Part shown: positions 26,071-34,836 of the stretch, piece after piece
Position numbering within the stretch: the stretch's first letter is position 1
How the letters are laid out: every line of letters begins with the position of its first letter
From: Acidovorax sp. NCPPB 4044
GTDB taxonomy: Bacteria > Pseudomonadota > Gammaproteobacteria > Burkholderiales > Burkholderiaceae_C
Length of the DNA: 64,000 bases
Reading direction: 5' to 3'
Assembly: GCF_028069655.1 (NCBI RefSeq)
Contig: NZ_JAMCOS010000001.1
Coordinates: 4,866,001-4,930,000, forward strand
Position numbers and translations under genes: made by a program
The notes under the pieces: model-generated
Told to the model about the DNA's origin: nothing
The model's database searches: none
What the model saw: the letters and a program-made list of their open reading frames with translations, nothing else

Positions 26071-28299
26071 ATGGCGAAACCCTTCCTTTCCGGCACGCGG
26101 CGCGCGCCTGTGCGCGGCGCCCCGGCACGGCGGATGTCCGCGGCGCGGCCTGCTTCCCCTGCCATCGCCGCGGCCGGCCCCGTGCCCCTGCGTGCCGCGC
26201 TGCTCTGGGCCGGCCTGGCCGGCGCGGCCTGGGCGCAGCAGGCCGAGGCCCCGGGCGAGACCGCTGCCGCGCAGGCCGCGCTGCCCACCGTGCATGTCTC
26301 GGGCGCGCAGTACGACCCCGACGACGTGCGCCCCGAGGGCGTGACCACCGCCACCAAGACCTACACCGCGCCGCGCGACATCCCGCAGACCATCGATACC
26401 GTGGAGGTCAACAAGTACAAGAGCTACGGCATCAACGACCTGGCGACCATGCTCGACGGCCAGCCCGGCGTGAGCACGAGCTACGACATGCGCGGCGAGG
26501 GCGTGATGATCCGCGGCTTCGACGTGAGCTCGGGCGACATCTACCGCGACGGCGTGCGCGAGGGCGGGCAGGTGCGCCGCAGCACCGCCAACGTGGAGCG
26601 CATCGAGATCCTCAAGGGCCCGGCGTCGGTGCTCTACGGCCGCGGCGCGGGCGGCGGCGTGGTCAACCTCGTGAGCAAGCAGGCGCGCTTCGACGCCAAG
26701 AGCAGCATCACGCTGCGCGGCGGCTCATGGGAGAACGTGGGCGGCACGCTGGACATCAACCGCGTGCTGAGCCCGAACGTGGCCGTGCGCCTCACGGCCG
26801 ACCGCGAGCAGGCGCACAGCTTCCGCAGCGGCATCCGCAACAAGAACGACATGGTCTCGCCCAGCATCCTCGTGGACACGCGCACGGGCCTGCGCTGGAC
26901 GGGCCAGTACACCTACGACAGCGTCTGGCGCGTGCCCGACCGCGGCCCCGCCTACGAGCAATTGCCCGCGGGCGTCTCGCCGCGCCAGGGCTTCGCGCAG
27001 CCGGGCGACTATGTGGAAGACCGCCTGCGCGTGCTGCGCTCGGACCTGAGCTACGACTTCAATCCGCAGTGGAGCGTGCGCTGGCTCGCCAGCAAGCGCG
27101 AGGCCCGGCAGGACTTCGACCACTATTTCCTGGGCACCTACTGCAATGCGCGGGGCCGCACCCCCACGGGCGCGACCTGCACCCACCCGGGCCTGCTGCG
27201 CCAGAGCTACGCCTGGCAGCAGACCAACAACAAGACCACCATCCACACGGTGGACCTGACCGGCCGCTTCGAGCTGGCCGGCATGGCGCACGAGCTGCTC
27301 GTGGGCGCGGAGCACAGCGACGAGGAGCGCCAGCCGCGCCTGTTCTCCACGGCCGCCAGCAACGGCTTCGTCGATCCGTTCAACCCCGTCTTCAATGCCG
27401 TGCGGCCCGCGCAGGGCGCGCCGTCGCAGCACAACCTGCACCTGGCCACGGCCAAGGCGCTCTACGCGCAGGACCTCATCAGCCTCGCGCCGCAGTGGAA
27501 GCTGCTGGTGGGCGCGCGCTACGACGACTACGACTTCGACAGCCTGAACCGCCTCACCAACGCCTGGCGCAATGCGAGCGGCAGTTCGGTGAGCCCGCGC
27601 GCCGGCCTGGTCTGGCAGCCCAGCCGCGAGCACAGCCTCTACGCCTCGTACAGCAAGAGCTTCTCGCCCTTCGGCGGGCGCGGCATGCTGGGCGTGAGCG
27701 GCGCGCAGGACGACGAGCCGCAGTACTCGCGCCAGTTCGAGGCGGGCATCAAGAGCGACTGGCTGCAGGGCGCGCTCTCCACGCAGTTCTCGGCCTACCA
27801 GATCGACCACTACAACATCCGCTACCAGCCCGATGCCACCAACCAGCCCGACGTCTGGGCCGTGCGCGGCCAGGAGCGCTCGCGCGGGCTGGAGTTCACC
27901 GTCTCGGGCCGGCTGGCCCCTGCCTGGTACGTGCGCGGCGGTGCCGGCATCACGCATGCCACCGTGGTGGAGAACAAGGCCAACCGCGCGCTCGAAGGCA
28001 AGGACCTGCGCGACGTGGCGCGCCGCACCGGCAGCCTGTTCGTGCGCTACGCGCCCTCCGGCCCCTGGTATGGCGAGATCGGCGTGACGCACTCCGGCCC
28101 GCGCTGGGCGAACGATGCCAACACCTCGCGCATGGCGGGCTACAGCCGCTGGGACGCGCTCGTGGGCTGGCGTGCCGCCCCGTGGACCGTGACGGCCGCC
28201 GTCTCCAACCTGTTCGACAAGGAGTACTGGCGCCCGGGCACCAGCGGCCTGCCGGGCACGCCGCGCTCGCTGCTGGTGAGCGCCAATTACCAGTTCTGA
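26071..28299 (+). CDS. TonB-dependent siderophore receptor
   Basis: A 742-residue outer-membrane receptor. A long N-terminal export region ends near AAWAQQAEAP. The TonB-box-like TVHVSG is followed by the plug (about 95-225: DIPQTIDTVEV, LDGQPGVSTSYD, MIRGFDVSSGDIYRDGV, IEILKGPASVLYGRGAGGGVVN). The 22-strand barrel ends in ANYQF with the terminal Phe needed for Bam insertion. It resembles the ferrichrome/catecholate class (FhuE, Fiu-like); the ligand cannot be told. A Fur box lies upstream. No permease or ABC genes are near, so uptake must use genes elsewhere. Confidence 0.94.
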   Translation: MAKPFLSGTRRAPVRGAPARRMSAARPASPAIAAAGPVPLRAALLWAGLAGAAWAQQAEAPGETAAAQAALPTVHVSGAQYDPDDVRPEGVTTATKTYTAPRDIPQTIDTVEVNKYKSYGINDLATMLDGQPGVSTSYDMRGEGVMIRGFDVSSGDIYRDGVREGGQVRRSTANVERIEILKGPASVLYGRGAGGGVVNLVSKQARFDAKSSITLRGGSWENVGGTLDINRVLSPNVAVRLTADREQAHSFRSGIRNKNDMVSPSILVDTRTGLRWTGQYTYDSVWRVPDRGPAYEQLPAGVSPRQGFAQPGDYVEDRLRVLRSDLSYDFNPQWSVRWLASKREARQDFDHYFLGTYCNARGRTPTGATCTHPGLLRQSYAWQQTNNKTTIHTVDLTGRFELAGMAHELLVGAEHSDEERQPRLFSTAASNGFVDPFNPVFNAVRPAQGAPSQHNLHLATAKALYAQDLISLAPQWKLLVGARYDDYDFDSLNRLTNAWRNASGSSVSPRAGLVWQPSREHSLYASYSKSFSPFGGRGMLGVSGAQDDEPQYSRQFEAGIKSDWLQGALSTQFSAYQIDHYNIRYQPDATNQPDVWAVRGQERSRGLEFTVSGRLAPAWYVRGGAGITHATVVENKANRALEGKDLRDVARRTGSLFVRYAPSGPWYGEIGVTHSGPRWANDANTSRMAGYSRWDALVGWRAAPWTVTAAVSNLFDKEYWRPGTSGLPGTPRSLLVSANYQF

Positions 28300-28392
28300 C
28301 CGGCAGGTGGGCGGGGAGCCCCGTCCCGCACAATAGAGGGCTTAATCCCCGCCTGCCGTCCACACGATTCCGGTTCGTGCACGACGGTGGCC

Positions 28393-28530
28393 ATGCCCTC
28401 CATGCCCACCATCGACTGGCTTACCTGCGCCGACGTTTTCGGCACCGCCACGCAAGTGCCCCACTGCTGGCCGGACGTCTTCCGGACCCCTGGCGATGCC
28501 GCACAGGCAGGCATGGGCCATTCGGGTTGA
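28393..28530 (+). CDS. possible small protein (45 residues) before the AlbA_2 gene
   Basis: The frame MPSMPTIDWLTCADVFG onward continues for 45 residues and stops 14 bases before the next gene. Composition (Trp, Cys, Asp, His scattered; WPDVFRTPGD) looks protein-like rather than shadow-like. I recognise no family. It could be a leader, the remnant of a displaced gene, or a small partner of the downstream protein. Confidence 0.3.
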   Translation: MPSMPTIDWLTCADVFGTATQVPHCWPDVFRTPGDAAQAGMGHSG

Positions 28531-28544
28531 GAAGGGCCGCCACG

Positions 28545-30245
28545 ATGACCGCCCACGAGTTGCAAGTCTGGTTGCGTGCCCGCTTTCCCAAAGAGGACGA
28601 GCGCTGCGAGTGGAAGGAGTGGCGCAGCTTGAAGAGCGTCATTTCGGGACGCAAGGGCGAAGACCTGGTGTCGTATATCTCGGCGCTGGCCAACATGGAC
28701 GGCGGTTGCATGGTGATCGGTGTGCAAGATGGCACGCTTGCGGTCACGGGCATTCAGGATTTCGCGGATTACACCCTGGAGAACGTGGTGGGTCGCGTGC
28801 TGGGTAAAACACCCGGACTGCCGTCGCTGGGGCTGCGTTTCGAGGAGCTGCGGGCCAGCGATACGGGCGCGGTGGTGTGGCTGGTGCATGTGCCGCGCCA
28901 TGCTCCACGCACGCCCGTGCTGGCGCACGATCAGGCTTGGCAGCGTGATGGCGACAGCCTGCAGGAACTGCGTGAGGACCGGCACAAGGCCATCCTTGCA
29001 GAGCATTTGGTGGGTGAGGATTGGAGCGCTGCCATCGTGTCCGGGGCCACGCTGTCCGATCTGGACGAGACTGCGATCGCCAAGGCGCGCGAGAAATATG
29101 CCGAGAAGCACCGGACCAAAGCCTGGGCACCCCATATCGCGACGTGGGGTGCGCAGACGCTGCTGGACAAGATCGGCCTGACAATCCACGGCGGCATCAC
29201 CCGCGCTTGCCTGCTGCTGCTCGGTCGGCCGGAAAGTGCCACGGCGTTGCTGTCGCCCCAGCCGGCGGAGATCACCTGGAAACTGGCAGCGGAGCGGGTG
29301 GCCGAGCACTTCCACCCGCCTTTCCTGCTGACCACCACCGAGGTGGCCCGGCGCATTCGCAATCCCAATATCAAGCTGTTCCCGGCCAGCGAACTGCTGG
29401 CCGTGACGCTGCCGCGCTACGACACGCATACGGTGCTGCTGGAGGGGCTGCACAACTGTCTGGCGCACCAGGACTATGCCCAGGGGGGACGTGTCGTGGT
29501 GGAGGAGTCTTCGGGGCTGGTGCGAATGACCAACCTGGGCGGCTTCTTCGATGGCAAGCCCGAGGACTACATCCGCGGTGCCTGCACACCCAGCCGCTAC
29601 CGTAACGAACGCCTGGCCAAGGCCATGGCCGAAGTGGGCATGATCGACAAGGTGGGGTTCGGTATCCATGACATGGTGCTTGCGCAGCGGCGTCGATTCC
29701 TGCCATTGCCGGACTATGAAGATTCCTCCGATGCGCGCACGGTCTTCAATGTCTATGGACAGGAAATCGATGCCAACTACACCCACTGGCTGATGGAGCG
29801 CACGGACCTGCCCATCGAGCACGTGCTGTGGCTGGACCGGTTGCAGAAAGGGCGCAAGCTGGATGCCGCGCAGGTCACCGAATTGCGTCGGGCAGGGTTG
29901 GTCGAAGGGCGCAGCCCCAAACTGCATATCTCGGCCAAAGTGGCTGTCGCCATGGGGCAGGAGGTGGCTTACTTGAACCAGCGGAGGCCCGATGTGGATG
30001 ACTACAAGACGGCCTTGTGCAAGTTGCTGTCCCTGGGACCACAGCCGCGCGCGAAGGTGGATGCGCTGCTCTTGCCCAAGCTGCAACTGTGGATTCCAGG
30101 CCTGACCGAGCGCAAGGAATTCATCAAGGAACTGCTCAAGGAGATGTCCAGGGATGGACGGATTCACAACGTGGGCGGCAGGACCCGGGCTGCGCGGTGG
30201 GCCTTGACCGACGGCAGCGTCCCCAACAGCCCCCAAAGAAGGTGA
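28545..30245 (+). CDS. AlbA_2 (Schlafen-type) ATP-binding regulator-like protein
   Basis: A 566-residue protein. The N-terminal AlbA_2 domain (about 15-130) shows ERCEWKEWRS, GRKGEDLVSYISALANMDGG and VIGVQDG. The centre has a GHKL-type ATPase-like region of the RecG-like family (EGLHNCLAHQDYAQGG, VEESSGLVRMTNLGGF). The C terminus looks like winged helices (QVTELRRAGLVEGRSP). Such proteins are annotated as ATP-binding or putative transcriptional regulators and turn up in accessory and defence-rich regions. Codon choice is visibly less GC-biased than in neighbours, pointing to recent acquisition. AAGGG precedes the ATG at 28545. Confidence 0.85.
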   Translation: MTAHELQVWLRARFPKEDERCEWKEWRSLKSVISGRKGEDLVSYISALANMDGGCMVIGVQDGTLAVTGIQDFADYTLENVVGRVLGKTPGLPSLGLRFEELRASDTGAVVWLVHVPRHAPRTPVLAHDQAWQRDGDSLQELREDRHKAILAEHLVGEDWSAAIVSGATLSDLDETAIAKAREKYAEKHRTKAWAPHIATWGAQTLLDKIGLTIHGGITRACLLLLGRPESATALLSPQPAEITWKLAAERVAEHFHPPFLLTTTEVARRIRNPNIKLFPASELLAVTLPRYDTHTVLLEGLHNCLAHQDYAQGGRVVVEESSGLVRMTNLGGFFDGKPEDYIRGACTPSRYRNERLAKAMAEVGMIDKVGFGIHDMVLAQRRRFLPLPDYEDSSDARTVFNVYGQEIDANYTHWLMERTDLPIEHVLWLDRLQKGRKLDAAQVTELRRAGLVEGRSPKLHISAKVAVAMGQEVAYLNQRRPDVDDYKTALCKLLSLGPQPRAKVDALLLPKLQLWIPGLTERKEFIKELLKEMSRDGRIHNVGGRTRAARWALTDGSVPNSPQRR

Positions 30246-30290
30246 AGTTTCCCCCAATGAATTCGGAAAAACTCTTTCATATCAATGGTT

Positions 30291-30337
30291 TGCATTGGGT
30301 GGCTTGGCGCGCGAGGCTGTGCATTTTCCCCAATGCA
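30291..30337. repeat. inverted repeat and CCCAAT motifs upstream of the aminopropyltransferase
   Basis: TGCATTGGG (30291-30299) and CCCAATGCA (30329-30337) form a 9-bp inverted repeat with a 29-base spacer. Further CCCAAT copies occur near 30252 and 30341. It may be a regulatory region for the aminopropyltransferase or a junction scar. Confidence 0.4.
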
Positions 30338-30477
30338 CTCCCAATCACCGGGCGGCATTCAGTTGGTTGGAACGGTTGTCCATGGCGGAGTGGCGCAGGC
30401 CGCGCAGTGCCTGGCGGGCCGATGTTGAACCTGGAAGACCGGTCATGGGTACGACAACGGGAGACGGTGCTGTTGTG

Positions 30478-32079
30478 ATGAATGCCCAGCATGGAAGAAA
30501 CGGGGCTCTCGAACGGTCCGCACCCCGCCCCCTCGACATCGCGCTGCTCGCCAGCGTGTTCGTCGTGGCCGCCTGCGGCCTGCTCTACGAACTCGCCGCG
30601 GGGGCGCTCGCCTCGTACGTGCTGGGCGATTCGGTGCTGCAGTTCTCCACCATCATCGGCACGTACCTGTTCGCCATGGGCGTGGGCTCGTGGCTGTCGC
30701 GGTATTTCGAGCGGCAGCTGCCCGCGCATTTCCTGCGCATCGAGCTGCTGGTGGCGCTGATCGGCGGGGCGCTGCCGGCCACGCTCTTCCTCGCGAATGC
30801 CTATGTGCCGGGCGCGTTCCGCGTGCTGCTCTACGGCATGGTGCTGCTGGTGGGCATGCTGGTGGGGCTGGAGATCCCGCTGGTGATGCGCATCCTCAAG
30901 CGCAACGTGGCGCTCAAGGACCTCGTCTCGCAGGTGCTCACGTTCGACTACCTGGGCGCGCTGGCGGTGTCGCTGGCGTTCCCGCTGCTGCTGGTGCCGC
31001 ACCTGGGGCTGATCCGCACGGGCCTGCTGTTCGGCATCTTCAACGCGGTGGTGGCGGTGTGGGCGCTGTGGCTCTTCCGGCACGAGCTGCGGCAGTTGCG
31101 CGCGCATGCGCTGGCCTGCGCGGCGGTGCTGGGCGCGCTGCTGGCGGGCTTCGCGGGCTCCGAGCACATCACGCGCTTCGCCGAGGACCGGTTCTACCAG
31201 GACCGCATCGTCATCAGCAGCGCCTCGGCCTACCAGCGCATCGTGGTCACGCAGGGCCGCATGGGCCACCGGCTCTACCTGAACGGCAACCTGCAGTTCG
31301 CCGAGCGCGACGAGTACCGCTACCACGAGGCCCTGGTGCACCCCGCGATGGCCGCGCACGGCGCCCCCAAGCGCGTGGCGGTGCTGGGCGGCGGCGACGG
31401 CATGGCCGTGCGCGAGATCCTCAAGTACCCCTCGGTCGAATCGGTCACGCTTGTAGAGCTGGACCCGGCCATGACGCAGCTCTTTGGCACCGATCCGGCG
31501 CTCTCGCGGCTCAACGGCGGCGCGCTGTCGGACCCGCGCGTGCACGTGGTCAACACCGATGCCTTCCAGTGGCTGCAGTCTTCCGGCGACGGCCGGCAGG
31601 GCGGCGGGGCCGCGCAGGGGCCGCACGCCGAGGGCCAGTTCGACGTGATCGTGGTGGACTTTCCCGACCCCACCAACTTCGCGATCGGCAAGCTCTACAC
31701 CAACAGCTTCTACGCGCTGCTGGACCAGCGCCTCGCGGCGAGCGGCTATGCGGTGGTGCAGACCACCTCGCCGCTCGTGGCGCGCCAGAGCTTCTGGACC
31801 GTGGTGCAGACCATCGAGTCGGTGGGCCTGTCGGCCGCGCCGTACCACGCGCACGTGCCGAGCTTCGGCGAGTGGGGCTTCGTCATCGCGAGCCGCCGGC
31901 CCTGGCGGCTGCCGGAGCGCCTGCCCGAGGGGCTGCGCTTCCTCTCGCCGGCCACGCTGCCGCTGCTGTTCGACTTTCCGCTGGACATGGCGCGGCAGCC
32001 GGCCGAGGTCAACCGGCTGTCGAACCAGATCCTCGTGCACACCTACGAGCAGGAATGGGGCAAGGTGATCGCGCACTGA
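30478..32079 (+). CDS. membrane-anchored polyamine aminopropyltransferase (spermidine-synthase-like)
   Basis: A 533-residue fusion. The N-terminal half (about 15-225) has six or seven hydrophobic helices (IALLASVFVVAACGLLYELAAG, IIGTYLFAMGVGSWLS, LLVGMLVGLEIPLVM). The C-terminal half is a spermidine-synthase fold: YQRIVVT, LYLNGNLQFAERDE, YHEALVHPAM, the SAM-binding VAVLGGGDGMAVREI, VELDPAM and the active-site VVDFPDP in place of the usual DSSDP. It should transfer aminopropyl groups at the membrane, or a variant of that reaction. Starts at 30478 or in-frame at 30445 are both possible. It usually follows DUF350 genes, which are 6 kb upstream here. Confidence 0.88.
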   Translation: MNAQHGRNGALERSAPRPLDIALLASVFVVAACGLLYELAAGALASYVLGDSVLQFSTIIGTYLFAMGVGSWLSRYFERQLPAHFLRIELLVALIGGALPATLFLANAYVPGAFRVLLYGMVLLVGMLVGLEIPLVMRILKRNVALKDLVSQVLTFDYLGALAVSLAFPLLLVPHLGLIRTGLLFGIFNAVVAVWALWLFRHELRQLRAHALACAAVLGALLAGFAGSEHITRFAEDRFYQDRIVISSASAYQRIVVTQGRMGHRLYLNGNLQFAERDEYRYHEALVHPAMAAHGAPKRVAVLGGGDGMAVREILKYPSVESVTLVELDPAMTQLFGTDPALSRLNGGALSDPRVHVVNTDAFQWLQSSGDGRQGGGAAQGPHAEGQFDVIVVDFPDPTNFAIGKLYTNSFYALLDQRLAASGYAVVQTTSPLVARQSFWTVVQTIESVGLSAAPYHAHVPSFGEWGFVIASRRPWRLPERLPEGLRFLSPATLPLLFDFPLDMARQPAEVNRLSNQILVHTYEQEWGKVIAH

Positions 32080-32163
32080 TGCGGGCCCGCGCGGCGGGTT
32101 GCGGCAACGCGGGGGCGGGCGCCATACTGCGCGCACACACCACACCGGGAAAGAGGGAGCCCC

Positions 32164-32733
32164 ATGGCATCGTTCGATCTGTACCTGCCGCAATTGCTGA
32201 GGTTCGAAGGCGGCTTCGTCGATGACCCGGCCGATCCGGGCGGCGCCACCAACCTCGGCATCACCCTGGCCACGTTCCAGCGCTGCGCGGAGCCGCTGCT
32301 GCAGGAGCCGCCGACGCTGCAGGATCTGCGCGCGCTCACCGTGCAGCAGGCGGGCGCCATCTACAAGCAGGAATACTGGGACAGGCTGTACGGCGACCAG
32401 ATCGCCTCCCAGACGCTCGCCGAGATCCTGTTCGATTTCTACGTCAATGCCGGCGACGAGGCGGTCGTGCTGCTGCAGCGGATTTTGCTGCAGCTGGGCG
32501 CCACCGGCCTGGCCACGGACGGCGCAATGGGGCCGGCCACGCTGGCGGCGCTGGAGGCGGCCGACGATGCCCAGGTCTATGCCCTCTACCGCCAGGGCCG
32601 CATCGCGTACTACCAGCGTCTGGCGCAGGAGCGCCCGGTGGACCAGAAATTCCTGACCGGATGGCTCGAGCGCGCCGAATGGTTCCCGGCGGACCTGCCC
32701 CCGACCGACGCGCCGCCCACCGCCACGGCCTGA
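32164..32733 (+). CDS. GH108-family muramidase-like protein
   Basis: A 189-residue protein of the glycosyl hydrolase 108 / ZliS group. The signature FEGGFVDDPADPGGATNLGIT carries the expected catalytic Glu at residue 15. KQEYWDRLYGDQI, FDFYVNAG and a small peptidoglycan-binding C-terminal part (TDGAMGPATLAALE) follow. It would cut the peptidoglycan glycan strand. No signal peptide is seen, as for phage endolysins and secretion-assisting muramidases; no other phage gene is nearby. It sits 84 bases after the aminopropyltransferase on the same strand. Confidence 0.85.
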   Translation: MASFDLYLPQLLRFEGGFVDDPADPGGATNLGITLATFQRCAEPLLQEPPTLQDLRALTVQQAGAIYKQEYWDRLYGDQIASQTLAEILFDFYVNAGDEAVVLLQRILLQLGATGLATDGAMGPATLAALEAADDAQVYALYRQGRIAYYQRLAQERPVDQKFLTGWLERAEWFPADLPPTDAPPTATA

Positions 32734-32774
32734 AACCTCGCTCCGGGCTCGTGGGCCTCGTTGAGAGGGTTTCA

Positions 32775-32827
32775 TGCTCCATGCCGCCGTATTCATTGAA
32801 TAGTTTGCTATTAATAATGTAGCAAAT
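32775..32827 (+). repeat. intergenic repeat copy 4 (AATAGTTTGCTAT family)
   Basis: The fullest copy: GCTCCATGCCGCCGTATTC, ATTGAATAG, TTTGCTATTAATAATG, TAGCAAATG. TTTGCTA and TAGCAAA pair around a 9-base AT loop. It lies 42 bases after the muramidase stop, same orientation. Confidence 0.92.
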
Positions 32828-32977
32828 GTGTGGTGCCGCATGGCCTGCGGCCCGCGCCTTGGCAAGGCGCCTGCGGCCCGGTGCCCGGGGTTTGGCGGCG
32901 GTTGGGGGCGCCTGCCACGCGCTGGCGCTACAGTGGCCGCTCCGCCTGCTCCTGCGCGCTCCCGCGCGACCCCTGCG

Positions 32978-34696
32978 ATGACCCTCCACGCTGTGCCCCC
33001 TTCCTCCCCGGCGCTGCGCCGTCGCCACTGGCTGCAGGCCGCAGGGGCGTCCGCCGCCGCCGCGCTCCTGCCGGGCTGCGGCCGGCCGCCGCCACCGCCC
33101 GAGGGCGGCTTCACGGGGATCGACATGGAGCGCGGCCATGCGCTGCGCGACCGGCTGCAGAAGGGCGGCGCCATCGAACCCGACATCGTGCGCCGCACCC
33201 AGGTGGTGATCGCCGGCGGCGGCGTGGCGGGCCTGGCGGCCGCGCGCTCGCTGCGCCTGGCGGGCGTGGACGATTTCGTGCTGCTGGAGATGGAAGACAC
33301 GGCCGGCGGCAACAGCCGCGCGGGCCAGGTGAACGGCATCGCCTGCCCGCTGGGCGCCCACTACCTGCCCGTGCCGGGCGACGGCGCGCGCGAGGTGCAG
33401 GACCTGCTGGAGGAACTGGGCCTGCGGCGGCGCGTGGCCGGGCGCTGGCAGATCGACGAGCGCCACCTCTGCCACAGCCCGCAGGAGCGTTTGTTCTTCC
33501 AGGGCGCGTGGCAGGACGGCCTGCTGCCCATGAACGGCGTGGGCGAGTCCACGATCGCGCAGTACCGGCGCTTTTCCGTGCGCGTGGCCGAACTGGGCCG
33601 CGCGGCGCGCTTCGCCATGCCCACCTTCAAGCTCTGGAAGCCGGACCAGCCGCTGTCGGCCGCACTGCGCGCGCTGGACGCGACGACCTTCGATGCCTGG
33701 CTGGCGCAGGAGGGCTTCGACGACGCGCACCTGCGCTGGTACCTCGACTACAGCTGCCGCGACGACTACGGCGCCGGCACCGCCCGCGTGTCGGCCTGGG
33801 CGGGCATCCACTACTTCGCGAGCCGGCACGGCTTCCACGCGCCCGGCGAGGCCGCGGGCGACGAGCGCGACGGCGTGCTCACCTGGCCCGAGGGCAACGG
33901 CTGGCTCACCCAGCGCCTGGCCGCGCCGCTGCACGACGCCGGGCAACTGCGCGCCGGCAGCACCGTGCTGCGCATCGAGGAAACCCGCAGCGGCGTGGAA
34001 GTGGACGTGCTGCACCACGCGAGCGACAGCATCGAGCGCTGGCAGGCGCGGCGCTGCGTGGTGGCGCTGCCGGTGTTCGTGGCCGCGCGCGTGGTGCGCA
34101 ACCCGCCCGCCTTCCTCGCGCAGGCCGCGCGGCGCCTGCAGTGGGCGCCCTGGCTGGTGGCCAACCTGCACATCGATGCGCCCCTCGCCGACCGCGAGGG
34201 CGCCGCGCCCGCCTGGGACAACGTGCTCTATGCCGATCCTGCCCCCGGCGGCCTGGGCTACGTGGACGCCGGCCACCAGCGCCTGGACCCGCGCCCCGGT
34301 CCCACGGTGCTGAGCTACTACCGCGCGCTGGGCGACGTGCAGGACGGCCGCCGCCAGCTCGCGGAGCAGCCGTGGACGCACTGGCGCGACGCCATCCTCG
34401 CGAGCCTCTCGGTGCCCCACCCGGACCTGCGCGCCCGCGTCACGCGCGTGGAGATCACGCGCTACGGCCACGCCATGGCGATCCCCGTGCCGGGCACGCA
34501 GGCGTTCCTCAGCCAGATCGGCCGCATGCCGCCGCAGCGCCAGCGCTACGTACTGTCGAACGGCGAGCGCATCGCCGCGCCTGCCACGCCCGGCACGGCC
34601 CGCCTCGCCTTCGCGCATGCGGACTGGTCGGGGTATTCGGTGTTCGAAGAGGCGTTCACGCGCGGGCATGCGGCGGGGATGGTGGCTTCGGCGTGA
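32978..34696 (+). CDS. Tat-signal FAD-dependent amine-oxidase-like protein
   Basis: A 572-residue flavoprotein. Its N terminus carries a twin-arginine-like RRRHWLQAAG followed by a hydrophobic stretch and the lipobox-like LLPGC, implying folded export, perhaps as a lipoprotein. The FAD motif VVIAGGGVAGLAAARSL lies near residue 75, then EDTAGGNSRAG and the C-terminal FAHADWSGYSVFEEAFTRG. The fold suits amine or polyamine oxidases. Downstream of an aminopropyltransferase, it may oxidise polyamines or a modified product in the periplasm. The specificity is inferred. Confidence 0.82.
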   Translation: MTLHAVPPSSPALRRRHWLQAAGASAAAALLPGCGRPPPPPEGGFTGIDMERGHALRDRLQKGGAIEPDIVRRTQVVIAGGGVAGLAAARSLRLAGVDDFVLLEMEDTAGGNSRAGQVNGIACPLGAHYLPVPGDGAREVQDLLEELGLRRRVAGRWQIDERHLCHSPQERLFFQGAWQDGLLPMNGVGESTIAQYRRFSVRVAELGRAARFAMPTFKLWKPDQPLSAALRALDATTFDAWLAQEGFDDAHLRWYLDYSCRDDYGAGTARVSAWAGIHYFASRHGFHAPGEAAGDERDGVLTWPEGNGWLTQRLAAPLHDAGQLRAGSTVLRIEETRSGVEVDVLHHASDSIERWQARRCVVALPVFVAARVVRNPPAFLAQAARRLQWAPWLVANLHIDAPLADREGAAPAWDNVLYADPAPGGLGYVDAGHQRLDPRPGPTVLSYYRALGDVQDGRRQLAEQPWTHWRDAILASLSVPHPDLRARVTRVEITRYGHAMAIPVPGTQAFLSQIGRMPPQRQRYVLSNGERIAAPATPGTARLAFAHADWSGYSVFEEAFTRGHAAGMVASA

Positions 34697-34786
34697 AGCG
34701 CCGCTGAGCGCCAGCGTCCCGGGCCCGGCAGGGCGGACGCATTGCCCCCGGCGGGAGCAGGGCCATGCCCGCAGGAATCGAAGTTC

Positions 34787-34834
34787 GATATGAATTAGAT
34801 ATATCTTTCGCAAATCGACATATCTAAATTCATC
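34787..34834. promoter_or_regulatory. inverted-repeat operator of the PadR gene
   Basis: GATATGAATTAGATATATC (34787-34805) and GACATATCTAAATTCATC (34817-34834) form a near-perfect inverted repeat ending three bases from the PadR start. The first arm also contains an internal ATAT dyad. The form and place match PadR/YqjI autoregulatory sites. Confidence 0.8.
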
Positions 34835-34836
34835 CC

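Noticed and set aside
25893..30245. Single continuous frame joining the siderophore-receptor region to the AlbA_2 gene
   Set aside because: Before 28545 it runs in a different frame from the receptor gene and shows low-complexity Arg/Ala content. Only the part from 28545 is a real protein.
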